64,000 bases of DNA from Micromonospora_J zhanjiangensis (lineage in GTDB: Bacteria; Actinomycetota; Actinomycetes; Mycobacteriales; Micromonosporaceae): the NCBI RefSeq assembly GCF_042650605.1, contig NZ_JBHSBN010000004.1, positions 248,001-312,000 of the forward strand. The letters are read 5' to 3'. Position 1 is the first letter of the stretch, and each line of letters begins with the position of its first letter. The notes under the pieces are model-generated. The model ran no database searches. It saw only the letters and a program-made list of their open reading frames with translations, and was not told where the DNA came from. The position numbers and the translations under genes were made by a program. Below are positions 1 through 9,068 of the stretch, in pieces.

Positions 1-33
1 GCCGGTCCGGGTCGTTTCCCGGCCCGCCCGCCC

Positions 34-2115
34 GTGGACGACCGGGCCGGCGGTCCGCGCCATGCCGGCGCCGACCCGACCGGCGCCACCGACGCGCCCG
101 CCGGCCCGGTGGTGCCGCGCAGCGGCAACGCGCCGGTTCCGCCACCGCTGCCCAACCGGGACCCGTCCGGCGCGTCGACCACCGGAGGCTTCCGGCCGGC
201 CGGACCACCCGCCGGCGGGTCCGTGCCCGGGCCACGCCGGGACGGCCCACGGCGGGCCGCACCCGACCAGTCGGGCCCGCCCCGACCGGGTGCGGAACCA
301 CCGGTGACGGCCGACCGGTCGGGTTGGGACGGCCCCCGGCCCGGCCGCCCCGGCCCGGCCGACGCCGCCCCGGACCGACCCGCCCGACCGGCCGACTGGC
401 TGCGCCGAGCCGGCCGTACCGGTCGGACCGGTGACCTCGGTCCCGGCATCGGCCAGCAACCGTCCGGTGACCAACCGTCCCCCGGCGGGCCGCTGGACCG
501 GACCGTGCCCCGCCTGCCGGGTCCCGACGGCGCTTCGCCGGTCGGTCCGAACCGGCCCGGTGCGCCCGGCCGGTCCCGGGACGCCGCCGGGCCGATCGGC
601 CCGGAGCGCCGGCCGGCCGGCCCGCCGACCGACCGGCCCACCGGGCGGACGAGCGCCGCGGCGAGCGTGCCGGCGCCGCCACGCCCACCCGCCGACCGGT
701 CGACCGACCCGTCCGGGCCCGACCAGACCGGCGCCGGACCGCGCCGGGAATCCGGCCGCCGGCCCGCCGGCCCGCCACCCGTCGGTGGTCGCCCCGTGCC
801 GGGAACCCCCGGCCGCCCGTCCGCGGAGGCGCCGGCGACGCCCGGCCGTCCCGTCTCCGGTGCGCCGGGAATGCCGGGCCGTCCGGTGTCCGACCCGCCG
901 ACCGGCCCGATCCGGCCGTCGTCCGGTCCGCCGACCGCTCCGGGCCGTCCCGTGTCGGGTGCCGCGACGGCATCCGTACGCCCGGCGTCCGGCCCGCCCA
1001 CGGTCCCCGCCCGTCCGCCCGCCGGTGGTCGGGTCCGCCCGGTCGAACCCGGTCGGGCCGTGCCGGAGCAGCCCGGTCCCGGCCCGCGCCCGGGACAGGT
1101 TCCGCCGGGACGGGCCGAGGGGCCCGACGGCCCGCCCGGCCCGCGTCCGGGGCAGGGCCCGCCGGGACGGGCCGGGCAGCCCGACGGTCCACCCGGTTCG
1201 CGTCCCGGGCAGGTTCCGCTCTCCAGGCGGACCACCGTCCCGGACGGCGGCGCCACACCGGTGGCCCGGGCCGCCGCGTCGGTGCCGGCCGCCGGCCCGA
1301 CCGCACCCGGCGGCCGGGCATCGGTGCCGCCGCCCCCCGTCGACCCGGCCCGGTCGGACGCTTCAGGTCGATCGGACGCTCTGGCCCGGTCGGACGTCGG
1401 ATCGGTGCGACCGGAGGGACCCGAGGTCGGAACCGACGACGCGGGTTCGCCCGGGTCGCGCGCGGGCTCCGAGACCAGCCGGCAGTCGCGGGAACAACGC
1501 CGGCTGCGGGCCGCCGCCCTGATCCTGGCCTGCCTGGTGGTGCTGGCCGCGTTGCCGCTGTTCTTCGGCATCCGGGCCGCCACCCGCGATCCGGTGTTCA
1601 CCTCGCTGGACGAACTCGACGTGCCGGCCTGGGCGGCCCTCGGCAAGCGGGACGACGACGTGAGCGGCAGCCGCTGGTGCCTGATCGAGTGCCGGTTGCG
1701 GGAGCGCACCGTCCAGTCCGAGAAGGCGCCGGACGAGACCGCGCGGGCCTACCAGCAGGCCCTCGTCACCGCCGGGTGGCAGCGGTGGAAGCCCGCGCTG
1801 TGCCCGGAGCAACCGGTGGAGGGTCACTACACCTGCTGGAAGCGCGACGAACTCACCCTCGACCTGTGGGTGCGCAAGCCGGCCTGTGTCAACCCGGCCC
1901 CGCCGGACGGCGCACCGGCCGACCCGAAGAAGTCGACGGCGCCGAACGGCGCCGACGACTGCTCCGGTGCGCAGGTGTCGGTCAAGGTGCGCAACGCCAT
2001 CGACGACGACCGGACCAAACCGCAGCCGAGCACCGATCCGTCACTGACCGGGGTCGACCCCGACCCCACCCTCCCGGACGACCCGCTCCGCGGACCGACA
2101 CCCGCCCCGTCCTGA
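34..2115 (+). CDS. proline-rich single-pass membrane protein, unknown function
   Basis: Unknown function. The first ~485 residues are low-complexity Pro/Gly/Arg-rich sequence with many PGRP and RPVSG-like short repeats. A single hydrophobic helix follows at about residues 491-512 (ALILACLVVLAALPLFF), then a folded-looking C-terminal part of ~180 residues with six Cys (RWCLIEC, ALCPE, YTCW, PACVN, DDCSG), which suggests an extracytoplasmic disulfide-stabilised domain. A long disordered cytoplasmic arm with a small outer domain is the likely layout. The reading frame stays open to base 1, so the GTG at 34 is only the first start visible and the true N-terminus may lie upstream of the window. 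Codon use is normal for the region, so the frame is real. Confidence 0.75.
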   Translation: MDDRAGGPRHAGADPTGATDAPAGPVVPRSGNAPVPPPLPNRDPSGASTTGGFRPAGPPAGGSVPGPRRDGPRRAAPDQSGPPRPGAEPPVTADRSGWDGPRPGRPGPADAAPDRPARPADWLRRAGRTGRTGDLGPGIGQQPSGDQPSPGGPLDRTVPRLPGPDGASPVGPNRPGAPGRSRDAAGPIGPERRPAGPPTDRPTGRTSAAASVPAPPRPPADRSTDPSGPDQTGAGPRRESGRRPAGPPPVGGRPVPGTPGRPSAEAPATPGRPVSGAPGMPGRPVSDPPTGPIRPSSGPPTAPGRPVSGAATASVRPASGPPTVPARPPAGGRVRPVEPGRAVPEQPGPGPRPGQVPPGRAEGPDGPPGPRPGQGPPGRAGQPDGPPGSRPGQVPLSRRTTVPDGGATPVARAAASVPAAGPTAPGGRASVPPPPVDPARSDASGRSDALARSDVGSVRPEGPEVGTDDAGSPGSRAGSETSRQSREQRRLRAAALILACLVVLAALPLFFGIRAATRDPVFTSLDELDVPAWAALGKRDDDVSGSRWCLIECRLRERTVQSEKAPDETARAYQQALVTAGWQRWKPALCPEQPVEGHYTCWKRDELTLDLWVRKPACVNPAPPDGAPADPKKSTAPNGADDCSGAQVSVKVRNAIDDDRTKPQPSTDPSLTGVDPDPTLPDDPLRGPTPAPS

Positions 2116-2269
2116 GGTCCACCTTCGTCACGGACGGTAGGGTCTGGGTCTGCACGGTGGCGTGCCGTGCGGTTGCGTGGTGATTGGTGGCCCGTGCCCG
2201 GATAGGCACGCGCCCCAGCGGGGTATGACCCGCCCGGTTGACAACGGCTTTCGGCGAAGGAGGATTCGC

Positions 2270-2731
2270 GTGCACCTTGGAGAGATCGCGGCGCTGGTTG
2301 CGGCCTGCGCGTTCGCGTTGCTGGTGCTGATTCTGGCCATACCGATCTTCCGGCTGCGGCACACGGTCGACGCCGCCACCCGGGCGATCAACGACATCAA
2401 CGATCGGACGGCCCCGCTGCTGGGCAACGTCAACACCACGGTCGAGAACGTGAACACCGCGCTGGGTCAGGTGCAGACGTCGCTGGACGGGGTGAACATC
2501 CAACTGGCGAAGGTCGACACCATGACCGGGCACGTACAGAACATCACCGCCAACGTCGCCAACCTCTCCACGGTGGTCTCCGCGGCGGTGGCCAACCCGC
2601 TGGTCAAGGTCGCCGCCTTCGGCTACGGCGTCCGCAAGGCGGCGGCCACCCGCCGCAACGCCGAGCAGGAGCGCGAGGTGCGGGCGACGATCAAGCAGCA
2701 GCGCCGGGCGGCCAAGCGGGCCGGACGCTGA
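2270..2731 (+). CDS. DUF948-type membrane protein
   Basis: A 153-residue protein. The GTG at 2270 is chosen because a strong ribosome binding site (GAAGGAGG, 2256-2263) lies just ahead; upstream in-frame starts lack one. One N-terminal transmembrane helix (about residues 5-25, AALVAACAFALLVLILAI) is followed by a long heptad-like helical stretch (NTTVENVNTALGQ..., repeated VNT/VDT/NVA units, residues ~50-105) and a basic tail. This is the usual layout of DUF948 proteins, which in actinobacteria sit just upstream of alaS. No catalytic motif is visible. A structural or membrane-scaffold role is possible but is inference. Confidence 0.8.
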   Translation: MHLGEIAALVAACAFALLVLILAIPIFRLRHTVDAATRAINDINDRTAPLLGNVNTTVENVNTALGQVQTSLDGVNIQLAKVDTMTGHVQNITANVANLSTVVSAAVANPLVKVAAFGYGVRKAAATRRNAEQEREVRATIKQQRRAAKRAGR

Positions 2732-2774
2732 TCCCGCCGCCGACGGTACGGGCAGGGTTGGAGAGGATGGGGAC

Positions 2775-3080
2775 ATGAGGCGGTTGCTGTGGCTGGGCGT
2801 CGGGCTCGCCGTCGGCGCGCTGGTGGTACGGAAACTGACCAAGACCGCGCAGGCGTACACGCCGAGCGGCATCGCCACGTCGCTGACGGAATCCGCTGGC
2901 GGCCTCGTGGAGTCGCTGCGTAGCTTCGTGGACGACGTCCGCGAGGGCATGGCCGAGCGGGAGCAGGAGATCAACGACGCCTTCGCCGAGGGTGTCGCGT
3001 ACGAGGACCAGTTCGCCGACCTGCGGGAGGACCCCCGGATCGGCGACCAGAGGCTGTTTCCGGAGGAAGGCGTTCGATGA
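2775..3080 (+). CDS. small membrane-anchored protein (DUF6167-like)
   Basis: A 101-residue protein starting with a short hydrophobic segment (residues 3-19, RLLWLGVGLAVGALVVR), then an amphipathic and acidic region (SFVDDVREGMAEREQEINDAF). It resembles the small conserved protein found between the DUF948 gene and alaS in many actinobacteria. Its stop overlaps the alaS start by 4 bp (ATGA), so it is translationally coupled to alaS and probably co-transcribed. No function can be assigned from the sequence. Confidence 0.75.
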   Translation: MRRLLWLGVGLAVGALVVRKLTKTAQAYTPSGIATSLTESAGGLVESLRSFVDDVREGMAEREQEINDAFAEGVAYEDQFADLREDPRIGDQRLFPEEGVR

Positions 3081-5758
3081 AGACGGCGGAGATCAAGCGG
3101 CGCTACCTGGCGCACTTCGAGGCCAACGGACATACGGTGGTGCCGTCCGCTCCGCTGCCCGCCATCAGCGACCCGAACCTGCTGTTCATCAACGCCGGCA
3201 TGGTGCAGTTCGTGCCGTACTTCCTCGGTCAGCAGAAGCCGCCCCACGCCCGGGCGGTCAGCGTGCAGAAGTGCCTGCGTACGCCCGACATCGACGAGGT
3301 CGGCAAGACCAGCCGGCACGGCACGTTCTTCCAGATGAACGGCAACTTCTCCTTCGGCGACTACTTCAAGGAAGGCGCCATCCCGCTGGCCTGGGACCTG
3401 GTGACCAGGTCGGTCGAGGCGGGCGGTTTCGGGCTCGACCCGGAGCGGGTCTGGCCGACCGTCTATCTCGACGACGACGAGGCGTACGAGATCTGGCGTT
3501 CGGTCGGGGTACCGGCCGAGCGGATCGTGCGCCGCGGCAAGCAGGACAACTTCTGGTCGATGGGCATCCCCGGTCCGGCCGGCCCGTGCTCGGAGCTGTT
3601 CTACGACCGCGGCCCGGAGTACGGCCGCGAGGGTGGTCCGGAGGTCGACGAGGACCGCTACATGGAGTTCTGGAACCTCGTCTTCATGCAGTACGACATC
3701 GCCGACGTCCGGAGCAAGGATGAGTTCCGGATCGTCGGCGAGCTGCCGGCCAAGAACATCGACACCGGCATGGGCCTGGAGCGGATGGCCTCCATCCTGC
3801 AGGGCGTCGACAACCTTTACGAGATCGACGAGGTCCGGCCGATCCTGGACCGGGCGTCGGAGCTGACCGGCAAGCGGTACGGGGCGAATCCGTCCCACGT
3901 GGCCAGCGAGTCGCACCCGGACGACGTGCGGCTGCGGGTGATCGCCGACCACGTCCGCACCGCGCTGATGCTGATCGGCGACGGGGTGACCCCGGCCAAC
4001 GAGGGCCGCGGCTACGTGCTGCGTCGGATCATGCGCCGGGCGATCCGGGCGGTCCGGCTGCTGGGTTACCAGGACCGGGCGCTGCCCGAGCTGCTGCCGG
4101 TCGCGCGGGACTGCATGGCGCCGTCCTACCCCGAGCTGGCGACCGACTTCGAGCGGATCTCCCGGTACGCGTACGCCGAGGAGGACGCCTTCCTGGCCAC
4201 GCTGCGGGCGGGCACCACGATCCTGGACACGGCGATCGCCGAGACGAAGTCCACCGGCGGTTCCCGGCTGTCCGGGGACAAGGCGTTCCAGCTGCACGAC
4301 ACGTACGGTTTCCCGATCGACCTGACCCTGGAGATCGCGGCTGAGCAGGGGCTCGCGGTCGACGACGAGGGCTTCCGCCGGCTGATGGCCGACCAGCGGT
4401 CCCGGGCCAAGGCCGACGCGAAGGCGCGCAAGACCGGCCACGTCGACCTGTCGGCGTACCGGACGGTGCTGGACACCGGCGGTCCGGTGGAGTTCACCGG
4501 CTACACCGAGACGCGCCGCGAGTCGCGGGTCCGCGCGTTGCTGGGCACTGCTGGTGCGCCGCTCACCGCGGCCGGCGAGGGGGACACCGTCGAGCTGGTC
4601 CTCGACTCGACCCCGTTCTACGCCGAGGGCGGTGGCCAGCAGCCGGACACCGGACTGATCACCGTGGGTGGCGGGCTGGTCGAGGTGTTCGACGTGCAGC
4701 AGCCGATGCCGGGACTGATCGTGCACAAGGCCCGGGTGGTACGCGGCGAGGTGCGCAGCGGCGAGGAGGGGCTCGCCGAGATCGACGTGACCCGGCGCCG
4801 GGCGATCTCCCGGTCACACACCGCTACCCACCTGGTACACCAGACGATGCGTAACTTCCTCGGCGAGTCGGCGACCCAGGCGGGTTCGCTGAACGCGCCG
4901 GGCCGGCTCCGGTTCGACTTCAACACCCCGACCGGGGTGGCGCCGAGCGTGCTGCACGACGTCGAGCAGCAGATCAACGAGGTGCTGCTGGCGGACCTGG
5001 AGGTGCACGCCTTCATCACCTCCCAGGAGGAGGCCCGCCGGCTGGGCGCGATGGCGCTGTTCGGCGAGAAGTACGGCGACGAGGTGCGGGTCGTCGAGGT
5101 CGGCGACTACGCCCGGGAGTTGTGCGGTGGCACCCACGTCACCCGGTCCGGCCAGCTCGGCCTGGTCAAGATCCTCTCCGAGTCGTCGATCGGTTCCGGG
5201 GTACGCCGGGTCGAGGCGCTGGTCGGCATCGACGCGTTCTCCTTCCTGGCCAAGGAGCACCTGCTGGTGAACCGGCTGGCCGAGCTGTACCGGGTGCCGA
5301 ACGACCAGGTCGCCGACCGGGTCGAGCAGACGGTGACCCAGCTGCGGGACGCCGAGAAGGAGCTGGAGAAGCTGCGCGCCCAACTGGTGCTCGGCGGTGC
5401 CGGGGCGCTCGCCGCGCAGGCCAGGGACGTCCGCGGCACCGCGTACGTGGGCACCGAGGCGCCCGAGGGCGCGGCCGGTAACGACGTGCGGACTCTGGCG
5501 CAGGAGATTCGGGGCAAGATCGACCCGGTCCGGCCGGCGGTGGTGGCCGTGGCGGCCCGGTCCGGCGGCAAGGCATCCCTGGTGGTGGCCACCAACCCGG
5601 CGGCCAAGCAGCGCGGGTTGTCCGCGGCGGACCTGGTCAAGGGCGCCCTGTCCGGCCGGGGTGGCGGCAACGCCGACCTGGCCCAGGGTGGCGGCGTGCC
5701 CGCGGCCGAGGTGCCGAACCTGTTGGCCGCGGTGGAGAAGGCCATCGCCGAGGCGTGA
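3077..5758 (+). CDS. alaS: alanine--tRNA ligase
   Basis: Charges tRNA-Ala with alanine in the cytoplasm. The 893-residue length is normal for bacterial AlaRS. Visible parts are the class II catalytic core (GMVQFVPYF, FFQMNGNFSFGDYFK, motif-3-like GLERMASILQG), the editing domain with its zinc/catalytic set H581, H585 (SHTATHL), C683 and H687 (CGGTH), and a C-terminal DHHA1 domain ending GGGNADLAQGGG. The start at 3077 gives the standard N-terminus MKTAEIKRRYLAHFEANGH. ATGA overlap with the gene upstream. Conserved block with ruvX, mltG and aroE downstream. Confidence 0.98.
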   Translation: MKTAEIKRRYLAHFEANGHTVVPSAPLPAISDPNLLFINAGMVQFVPYFLGQQKPPHARAVSVQKCLRTPDIDEVGKTSRHGTFFQMNGNFSFGDYFKEGAIPLAWDLVTRSVEAGGFGLDPERVWPTVYLDDDEAYEIWRSVGVPAERIVRRGKQDNFWSMGIPGPAGPCSELFYDRGPEYGREGGPEVDEDRYMEFWNLVFMQYDIADVRSKDEFRIVGELPAKNIDTGMGLERMASILQGVDNLYEIDEVRPILDRASELTGKRYGANPSHVASESHPDDVRLRVIADHVRTALMLIGDGVTPANEGRGYVLRRIMRRAIRAVRLLGYQDRALPELLPVARDCMAPSYPELATDFERISRYAYAEEDAFLATLRAGTTILDTAIAETKSTGGSRLSGDKAFQLHDTYGFPIDLTLEIAAEQGLAVDDEGFRRLMADQRSRAKADAKARKTGHVDLSAYRTVLDTGGPVEFTGYTETRRESRVRALLGTAGAPLTAAGEGDTVELVLDSTPFYAEGGGQQPDTGLITVGGGLVEVFDVQQPMPGLIVHKARVVRGEVRSGEEGLAEIDVTRRRAISRSHTATHLVHQTMRNFLGESATQAGSLNAPGRLRFDFNTPTGVAPSVLHDVEQQINEVLLADLEVHAFITSQEEARRLGAMALFGEKYGDEVRVVEVGDYARELCGGTHVTRSGQLGLVKILSESSIGSGVRRVEALVGIDAFSFLAKEHLLVNRLAELYRVPNDQVADRVEQTVTQLRDAEKELEKLRAQLVLGGAGALAAQARDVRGTAYVGTEAPEGAAGNDVRTLAQEIRGKIDPVRPAVVAVAARSGGKASLVVATNPAAKQRGLSAADLVKGALSGRGGGNADLAQGGGVPAAEVPNLLAAVEKAIAEA

Positions 5759-5867
5759 GAAATTCCCTGGTTGATTCGGGGCGGAGCGTTGTGGTTTCCT
5801 CAGCCACGATGACCCGCCCCGAACCAGTAGCCTGCCGCAGTCGGACGCGTACGAGGAGTCACCACAG

Positions 5868-6329
5868 ATGAGTGACTCTCCGCGCGGCACCCGGCTCGGC
5901 ATCGACGTGGGGCAGGTCCGGGTCGGGGTGGCCCGCTCGGACCCGGACGGCATCCTGGCGACTCCGCTGGTGACGCTGGCCCGGGACCTGACCGCGGAAG
6001 AACCCGCCGTCCCGGCCGACATCACGGCGATCGTCCGGTTGGCCCGGGAGCACGATGCCGTCGAGGTGGTCCTCGGCCTGCCGGTCAACCTGGCCGGTCG
6101 GCACGGACCGGCGGCCGGCCACGCCAAGGCGTACGCGGAGCGGTTGGGTCGGGCGCTGGACCCCGTTCCGGTGAGGCTGGTCGATGAGCGGATGTCGACC
6201 GTCGTCGCGTCTCGTAGGCTTGCCGAGCGGGGCGTCCGGGGTAAACGGCAACGGGCGGTGGTCGATCAGGCGGCCGCGGTGGAGATCCTGCAGAGCTGGC
6301 TGGACAGGCAGCGGAGGCGGACAACATGA
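5868..6329 (+). CDS. ruvX: putative pre-16S rRNA nuclease / Holliday junction resolvase RuvX
   Basis: YqgF/RuvX family protein of 153 residues with an RNase H fold. The first strand GIDVGQVRVGVARSD carries the catalytic Asp, the second motif is VLGLPVNLAG, and the C-terminus has the conserved DERMSTVVASRRL helix and a final acidic DQAAAVEILQSWL. Family members trim the 5' end of 16S rRNA in E. coli and cleave branched DNA in M. tuberculosis; which activity matters here cannot be told. It overlaps mltG by 4 bp (ATGA), as in other actinobacteria. A 109-bp gap separates it from alaS. Confidence 0.93.
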   Translation: MSDSPRGTRLGIDVGQVRVGVARSDPDGILATPLVTLARDLTAEEPAVPADITAIVRLAREHDAVEVVLGLPVNLAGRHGPAAGHAKAYAERLGRALDPVPVRLVDERMSTVVASRRLAERGVRGKRQRAVVDQAAAVEILQSWLDRQRRRTT

Positions 6330-7570
6330 TCGACGAGCTGGACCTCGCGTTCGACGAACGCGCCGACGAACGGACCGAGAAGGGCCGACATCGGCGCAGC
6401 TTCGTGGAGAAGCGCAGGAAGAAGAAGGCCGGCGGTGGGGGCGGCGGGGGCCGCGGCAAGACCGTGGTCGCCCTGCTGATGGCGGTGCTGCTGCTCGGTG
6501 TGCTGGGAGGCGGCGCCTGGTACGGCTTCGACAAGGTCCAGGGCTTCTTCACCGCGCCGGACTACGACGGGCCGGGCACCGGCGAGGTCGTCGTGCAGGT
6601 CAAGCCCGGCCAGCTCGCGGCCGAGATCGGCGACACCCTGGCCGCCGCGGACGTGGTCAAGAGCGCCAAGGCGTTCGTGGAGGCGGCGAACGACAACTCG
6701 CGCAGCCGCAACATCCAGGCCGCCAGCTACAAGCTGCGCAAGCAGATGAAGGCCGCCGACGCGCTGAACCTGATGCTCGACCCGAAGAGCAAGGTGGTCA
6801 ACGGGATCACCATCCCCGAGGGCATGATGAGCCTGCAGATCTACGACAAGCTGTCCAAGGAGACCAAGATCCCGGTCGCGGAGTTCAAGAAGGCCGCCGC
6901 CGACCCGGTGAAGCTCGGCGTGCCGGCGTTCTGGTTCAACCGCACCGACGGCAAGAAGTCCACCAAGAGCATCGAGGGCTTCCTCTTCCCGGCCACCTAC
7001 GAGATCCCGCCGAAGGCCACCGCCGAGCAGATCCTCGGGATGATGGTCCAGCACTTCCTCCAGGTGACCCAGGACATGAAGTTCGTCGACACGGTGCAGA
7101 ACCAGCGGGGCATCTCGCCGTACGAGGCATTGATCACGGCGTCCATCGCGCAGGCCGAGTCGGTGCACCACGTCGACATGCCGAAGGTCGCCCGGGTGAT
7201 CTACAACCGGGTCTACACGGACAAGTACCACTGCAAGTGCCTGGAGATCGACAGCGCGATCAACTACTGGCTGCGGCTGCAGGGCAAGGACCCGAAGGAC
7301 TCGGACGTCCTCAAGCAGAGCGAGCTCAACGACCCGAAAAACCCCTACCGGACGCACGGGGTGAACGGCCTGACGCCCACGCCGATCAGCAACCCCGGCG
7401 AGGACGCGCTCAAGGGCGCGATGGACCCGCCGACCGGCAGTTGGGTCTACTTCATGACCGTCGACAAGAAGGGCACGATGGGCTACGGCTCCACCGACGC
7501 GGAATACCAGGGCCTGATCCGACAGATGTGCAAGAACGGCGTGCTCAGCGGGGAGAACTGCCCGAAGTGA
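6326..7570 (+). CDS. mltG: endolytic murein transglycosylase MltG
   Basis: Cuts nascent peptidoglycan glycan strands at the membrane and so limits chain length. The protein of 414 residues has a basic cytoplasmic arm (1-45, KKKAGGGGGGG), one transmembrane helix (about 49-68), a LysM-like region and the YceG catalytic domain. The catalytic Glu is E278 in ITASIAQAES, followed by the family motif VARVIYNRV and the C-terminal NPYRTHGVNGLTPTPISNPG. Overlaps ruvX upstream and aroE downstream by 4 bp each, so it is part of one transcript. Confidence 0.95.
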   Translation: MIDELDLAFDERADERTEKGRHRRSFVEKRRKKKAGGGGGGGRGKTVVALLMAVLLLGVLGGGAWYGFDKVQGFFTAPDYDGPGTGEVVVQVKPGQLAAEIGDTLAAADVVKSAKAFVEAANDNSRSRNIQAASYKLRKQMKAADALNLMLDPKSKVVNGITIPEGMMSLQIYDKLSKETKIPVAEFKKAAADPVKLGVPAFWFNRTDGKKSTKSIEGFLFPATYEIPPKATAEQILGMMVQHFLQVTQDMKFVDTVQNQRGISPYEALITASIAQAESVHHVDMPKVARVIYNRVYTDKYHCKCLEIDSAINYWLRLQGKDPKDSDVLKQSELNDPKNPYRTHGVNGLTPTPISNPGEDALKGAMDPPTGSWVYFMTVDKKGTMGYGSTDAEYQGLIRQMCKNGVLSGENCPK

Positions 7571-8469
7571 GAGCGGCCGTCCTCGGTAAGCCGATCGCCC
7601 ACTCGCTCTCCCCGGTGATCCACAACGCCGGCTACCGGGCGGCCGGGTTGACCGGCTGGTCGTACACGGCGGTGGAATGTGCCGAGGCCGAGCTGCCGGC
7701 CCTGGTGGCCGGCCTCGGCCCGGAGTGGGCCGGGCTGTCGCTGACCATGCCGCTCAAGCAGGCGGCGCTCGCGCTGGCCGGCGAGGTCGCGCCGGTCGCG
7801 GCCGCGACCGGCGCCGCCAACACCCTGGTACGCCGGGCGGACGGCTCCTGGTACGCGGACAACACCGACGTGGCCGGCATGGTGGACGTGCTCACCGCGG
7901 CCGGCGTGTCCCGCGGCCCGACGGTGACGGTGCTCGGCGCGGGCGGCACCGCCCGGGCCGCACTGGCGGCCGCGGCCGGGCTGGGTGCGCCGGCGGTGAC
8001 GGTGGTGGCCCGGCGGGCCGAGGCGGTCGACGACCTCCGTCCGGCCGCCGAGGCACTCGGCATCGACCTGCACGCCGCGCCCTGGCCGGCGTCCGGCGGC
8101 CCGGACGCCGCTGCTCCCGGCCGGCGGCCCGGCGGCCCGGATGCCGCTCCCGGCCGGCGGCCCGGCGGCCGGGGCGTCGCCGAGGCGGCGTTTGTCGCCG
8201 ATGTGGTGATCTCCACCGTGCCGAAGGGGGTCGCCGACCCGCTGGCGCCGGAGGTCTCCTGGCGATCCGGCACGGTGCTGTTCGACGCCCTCTACGATCC
8301 GTGGCCGACGCCGCTGGCCGGCGCCGCCGCGGCGGCCGGCTGTCGGGTGGTCTCCGGCCTGGACCTGCTGCTGGCCCAGGCGGTCGGCCAGTTCGAGCAG
8401 TTCACCGGGGTGGACGCGCCGGTGGCGGCGATGCGGGCCGCGCTGCGCGCGGCCCGCTCGCCGGCCTGA
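7567..8469 (+). CDS. aroE: shikimate dehydrogenase (NADP+) with internal repeat insertion
   Basis: Reduces 3-dehydroshikimate to shikimate. A protein of 300 residues; the GTG at 7567 overlaps the mltG stop (GTGA). The shikimate-binding SLSP motif is at residues 13-16, the catalytic Lys is K64 (MPLKQ) and Asp is D101 (NTDVAG), with N85 between them. The Rossmann loop GAGGTA is at ~124-129. Residues ~177-201 are a low-complexity insertion (PDAAAPGRRPGG repeated) absent from typical AroE, encoded by a 33-36-bp tandem repeat. It sits in the loop after the NADP-binding strands, where it may be tolerated. The other aro genes begin 4.9 kb downstream. Confidence 0.95.
   Translation: MRAAVLGKPIAHSLSPVIHNAGYRAAGLTGWSYTAVECAEAELPALVAGLGPEWAGLSLTMPLKQAALALAGEVAPVAAATGAANTLVRRADGSWYADNTDVAGMVDVLTAAGVSRGPTVTVLGAGGTARAALAAAAGLGAPAVTVVARRAEAVDDLRPAAEALGIDLHAAPWPASGGPDAAAPGRRPGGPDAAPGRRPGGRGVAEAAFVADVVISTVPKGVADPLAPEVSWRSGTVLFDALYDPWPTPLAGAAAAAGCRVVSGLDLLLAQAVGQFEQFTGVDAPVAAMRAALRAARSPA
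8095..8169 (+). repeat. 33-36-bp tandem duplication inside aroE
   Basis: Two imperfect units that begin GGCGGCCCGGAYGCCGCT and continue CCCGGCCGGCGGCCC. The first is 36 bp and the second 33 bp, followed by a partial third copy. Both units keep the reading frame and add a Pro/Gly/Arg-rich segment to AroE. Confidence 0.85.
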
Positions 8470-8498
8470 GCCGCGCCGGCCGGCGGGCCGGCGAGCGG

Positions 8499-9068
8499 TC
8501 AGGTCGTCGGCCTCCAGTGCGGATCGCGGCCGATGAAGGCCAGCAGCTTGTCCTGGGCGTCGGCGTCGTCCTTCACCGGCACCCGGGGGCCGTACTGCCC
8601 GGACGACCGGATGATCTCCTCCATCGGCTCCATGCCCGCCAGCAGTTGGGCGCAGAGGTCCGGATCGAGGCGGTCGTCCTGGCCGGTGGCCCGGGCCAGG
8701 TCCCAGGTGTGCATGAACACGTCGGTGGTGTAGAACTGGTCGATCGCCCGGTCCAGCGGTAGCTGGCCGATGTGCTGGTTGGACAGGCTCTTGTCGGCGG
8801 TCGCCGGGTCGTCGAGCAGCGCCTGGACGGCGTTGACGTGCGCCTGCCAGGCCCCGACCGGGTCGTCGTCGACCGCCGGCCCGGCCGGCAACCGCACGTC
8901 GGAGCCGCCGGCCAGGAACGCCGGCAACCAGTCGACCAGATGCCGTACCACGTCCCGGGCGGTCCAGCCGGCGACCGGCGCGGGCGCGTCCCAGGAGCGG
9001 GTGCCCCGGACCCGGTCGGTGAACTCGCGGGCGATCTGCCGGTGCCGTTCGGCGGGCCGGTCAGACAC
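8499..9068 (-). CDS. DinB-like / TIGR03086-type metal-binding protein
   Basis: A 189-residue protein of the mycothiol-dependent maleylpyruvate isomerase N-terminal/DinB-like four-helix fold. Features seen: PVAGWTARDVVRHLVDWLPAF with the first metal-ligand His, a second His in QFYTTDVFMHTWDLARATGQD, and the usual C-terminal helix. The start (GTG, 9068) overlaps the stop of the SRPBCC gene by 8 bp, so it is the last gene of a three-gene operon (arsR-like, SRPBCC, this gene). Members use bacillithiol or mycothiol or have unknown small-molecule roles; the substrate here is unknown. Confidence 0.8.
   Translation of the reverse strand: MSDRPAERHRQIAREFTDRVRGTRSWDAPAPVAGWTARDVVRHLVDWLPAFLAGGSDVRLPAGPAVDDDPVGAWQAHVNAVQALLDDPATADKSLSNQHIGQLPLDRAIDQFYTTDVFMHTWDLARATGQDDRLDPDLCAQLLAGMEPMEEIIRSSGQYGPRVPVKDDADAQDKLLAFIGRDPHWRPTT

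Noticed and set aside
1982..4726. 914-codon minus-strand frame opposite the alaS region
   Set aside because: It spans three well-supported plus-strand genes, and its translation is the His/Arg/Val-rich shadow typical of the opposite strand in high-GC coding DNA. No domain is recognisable.
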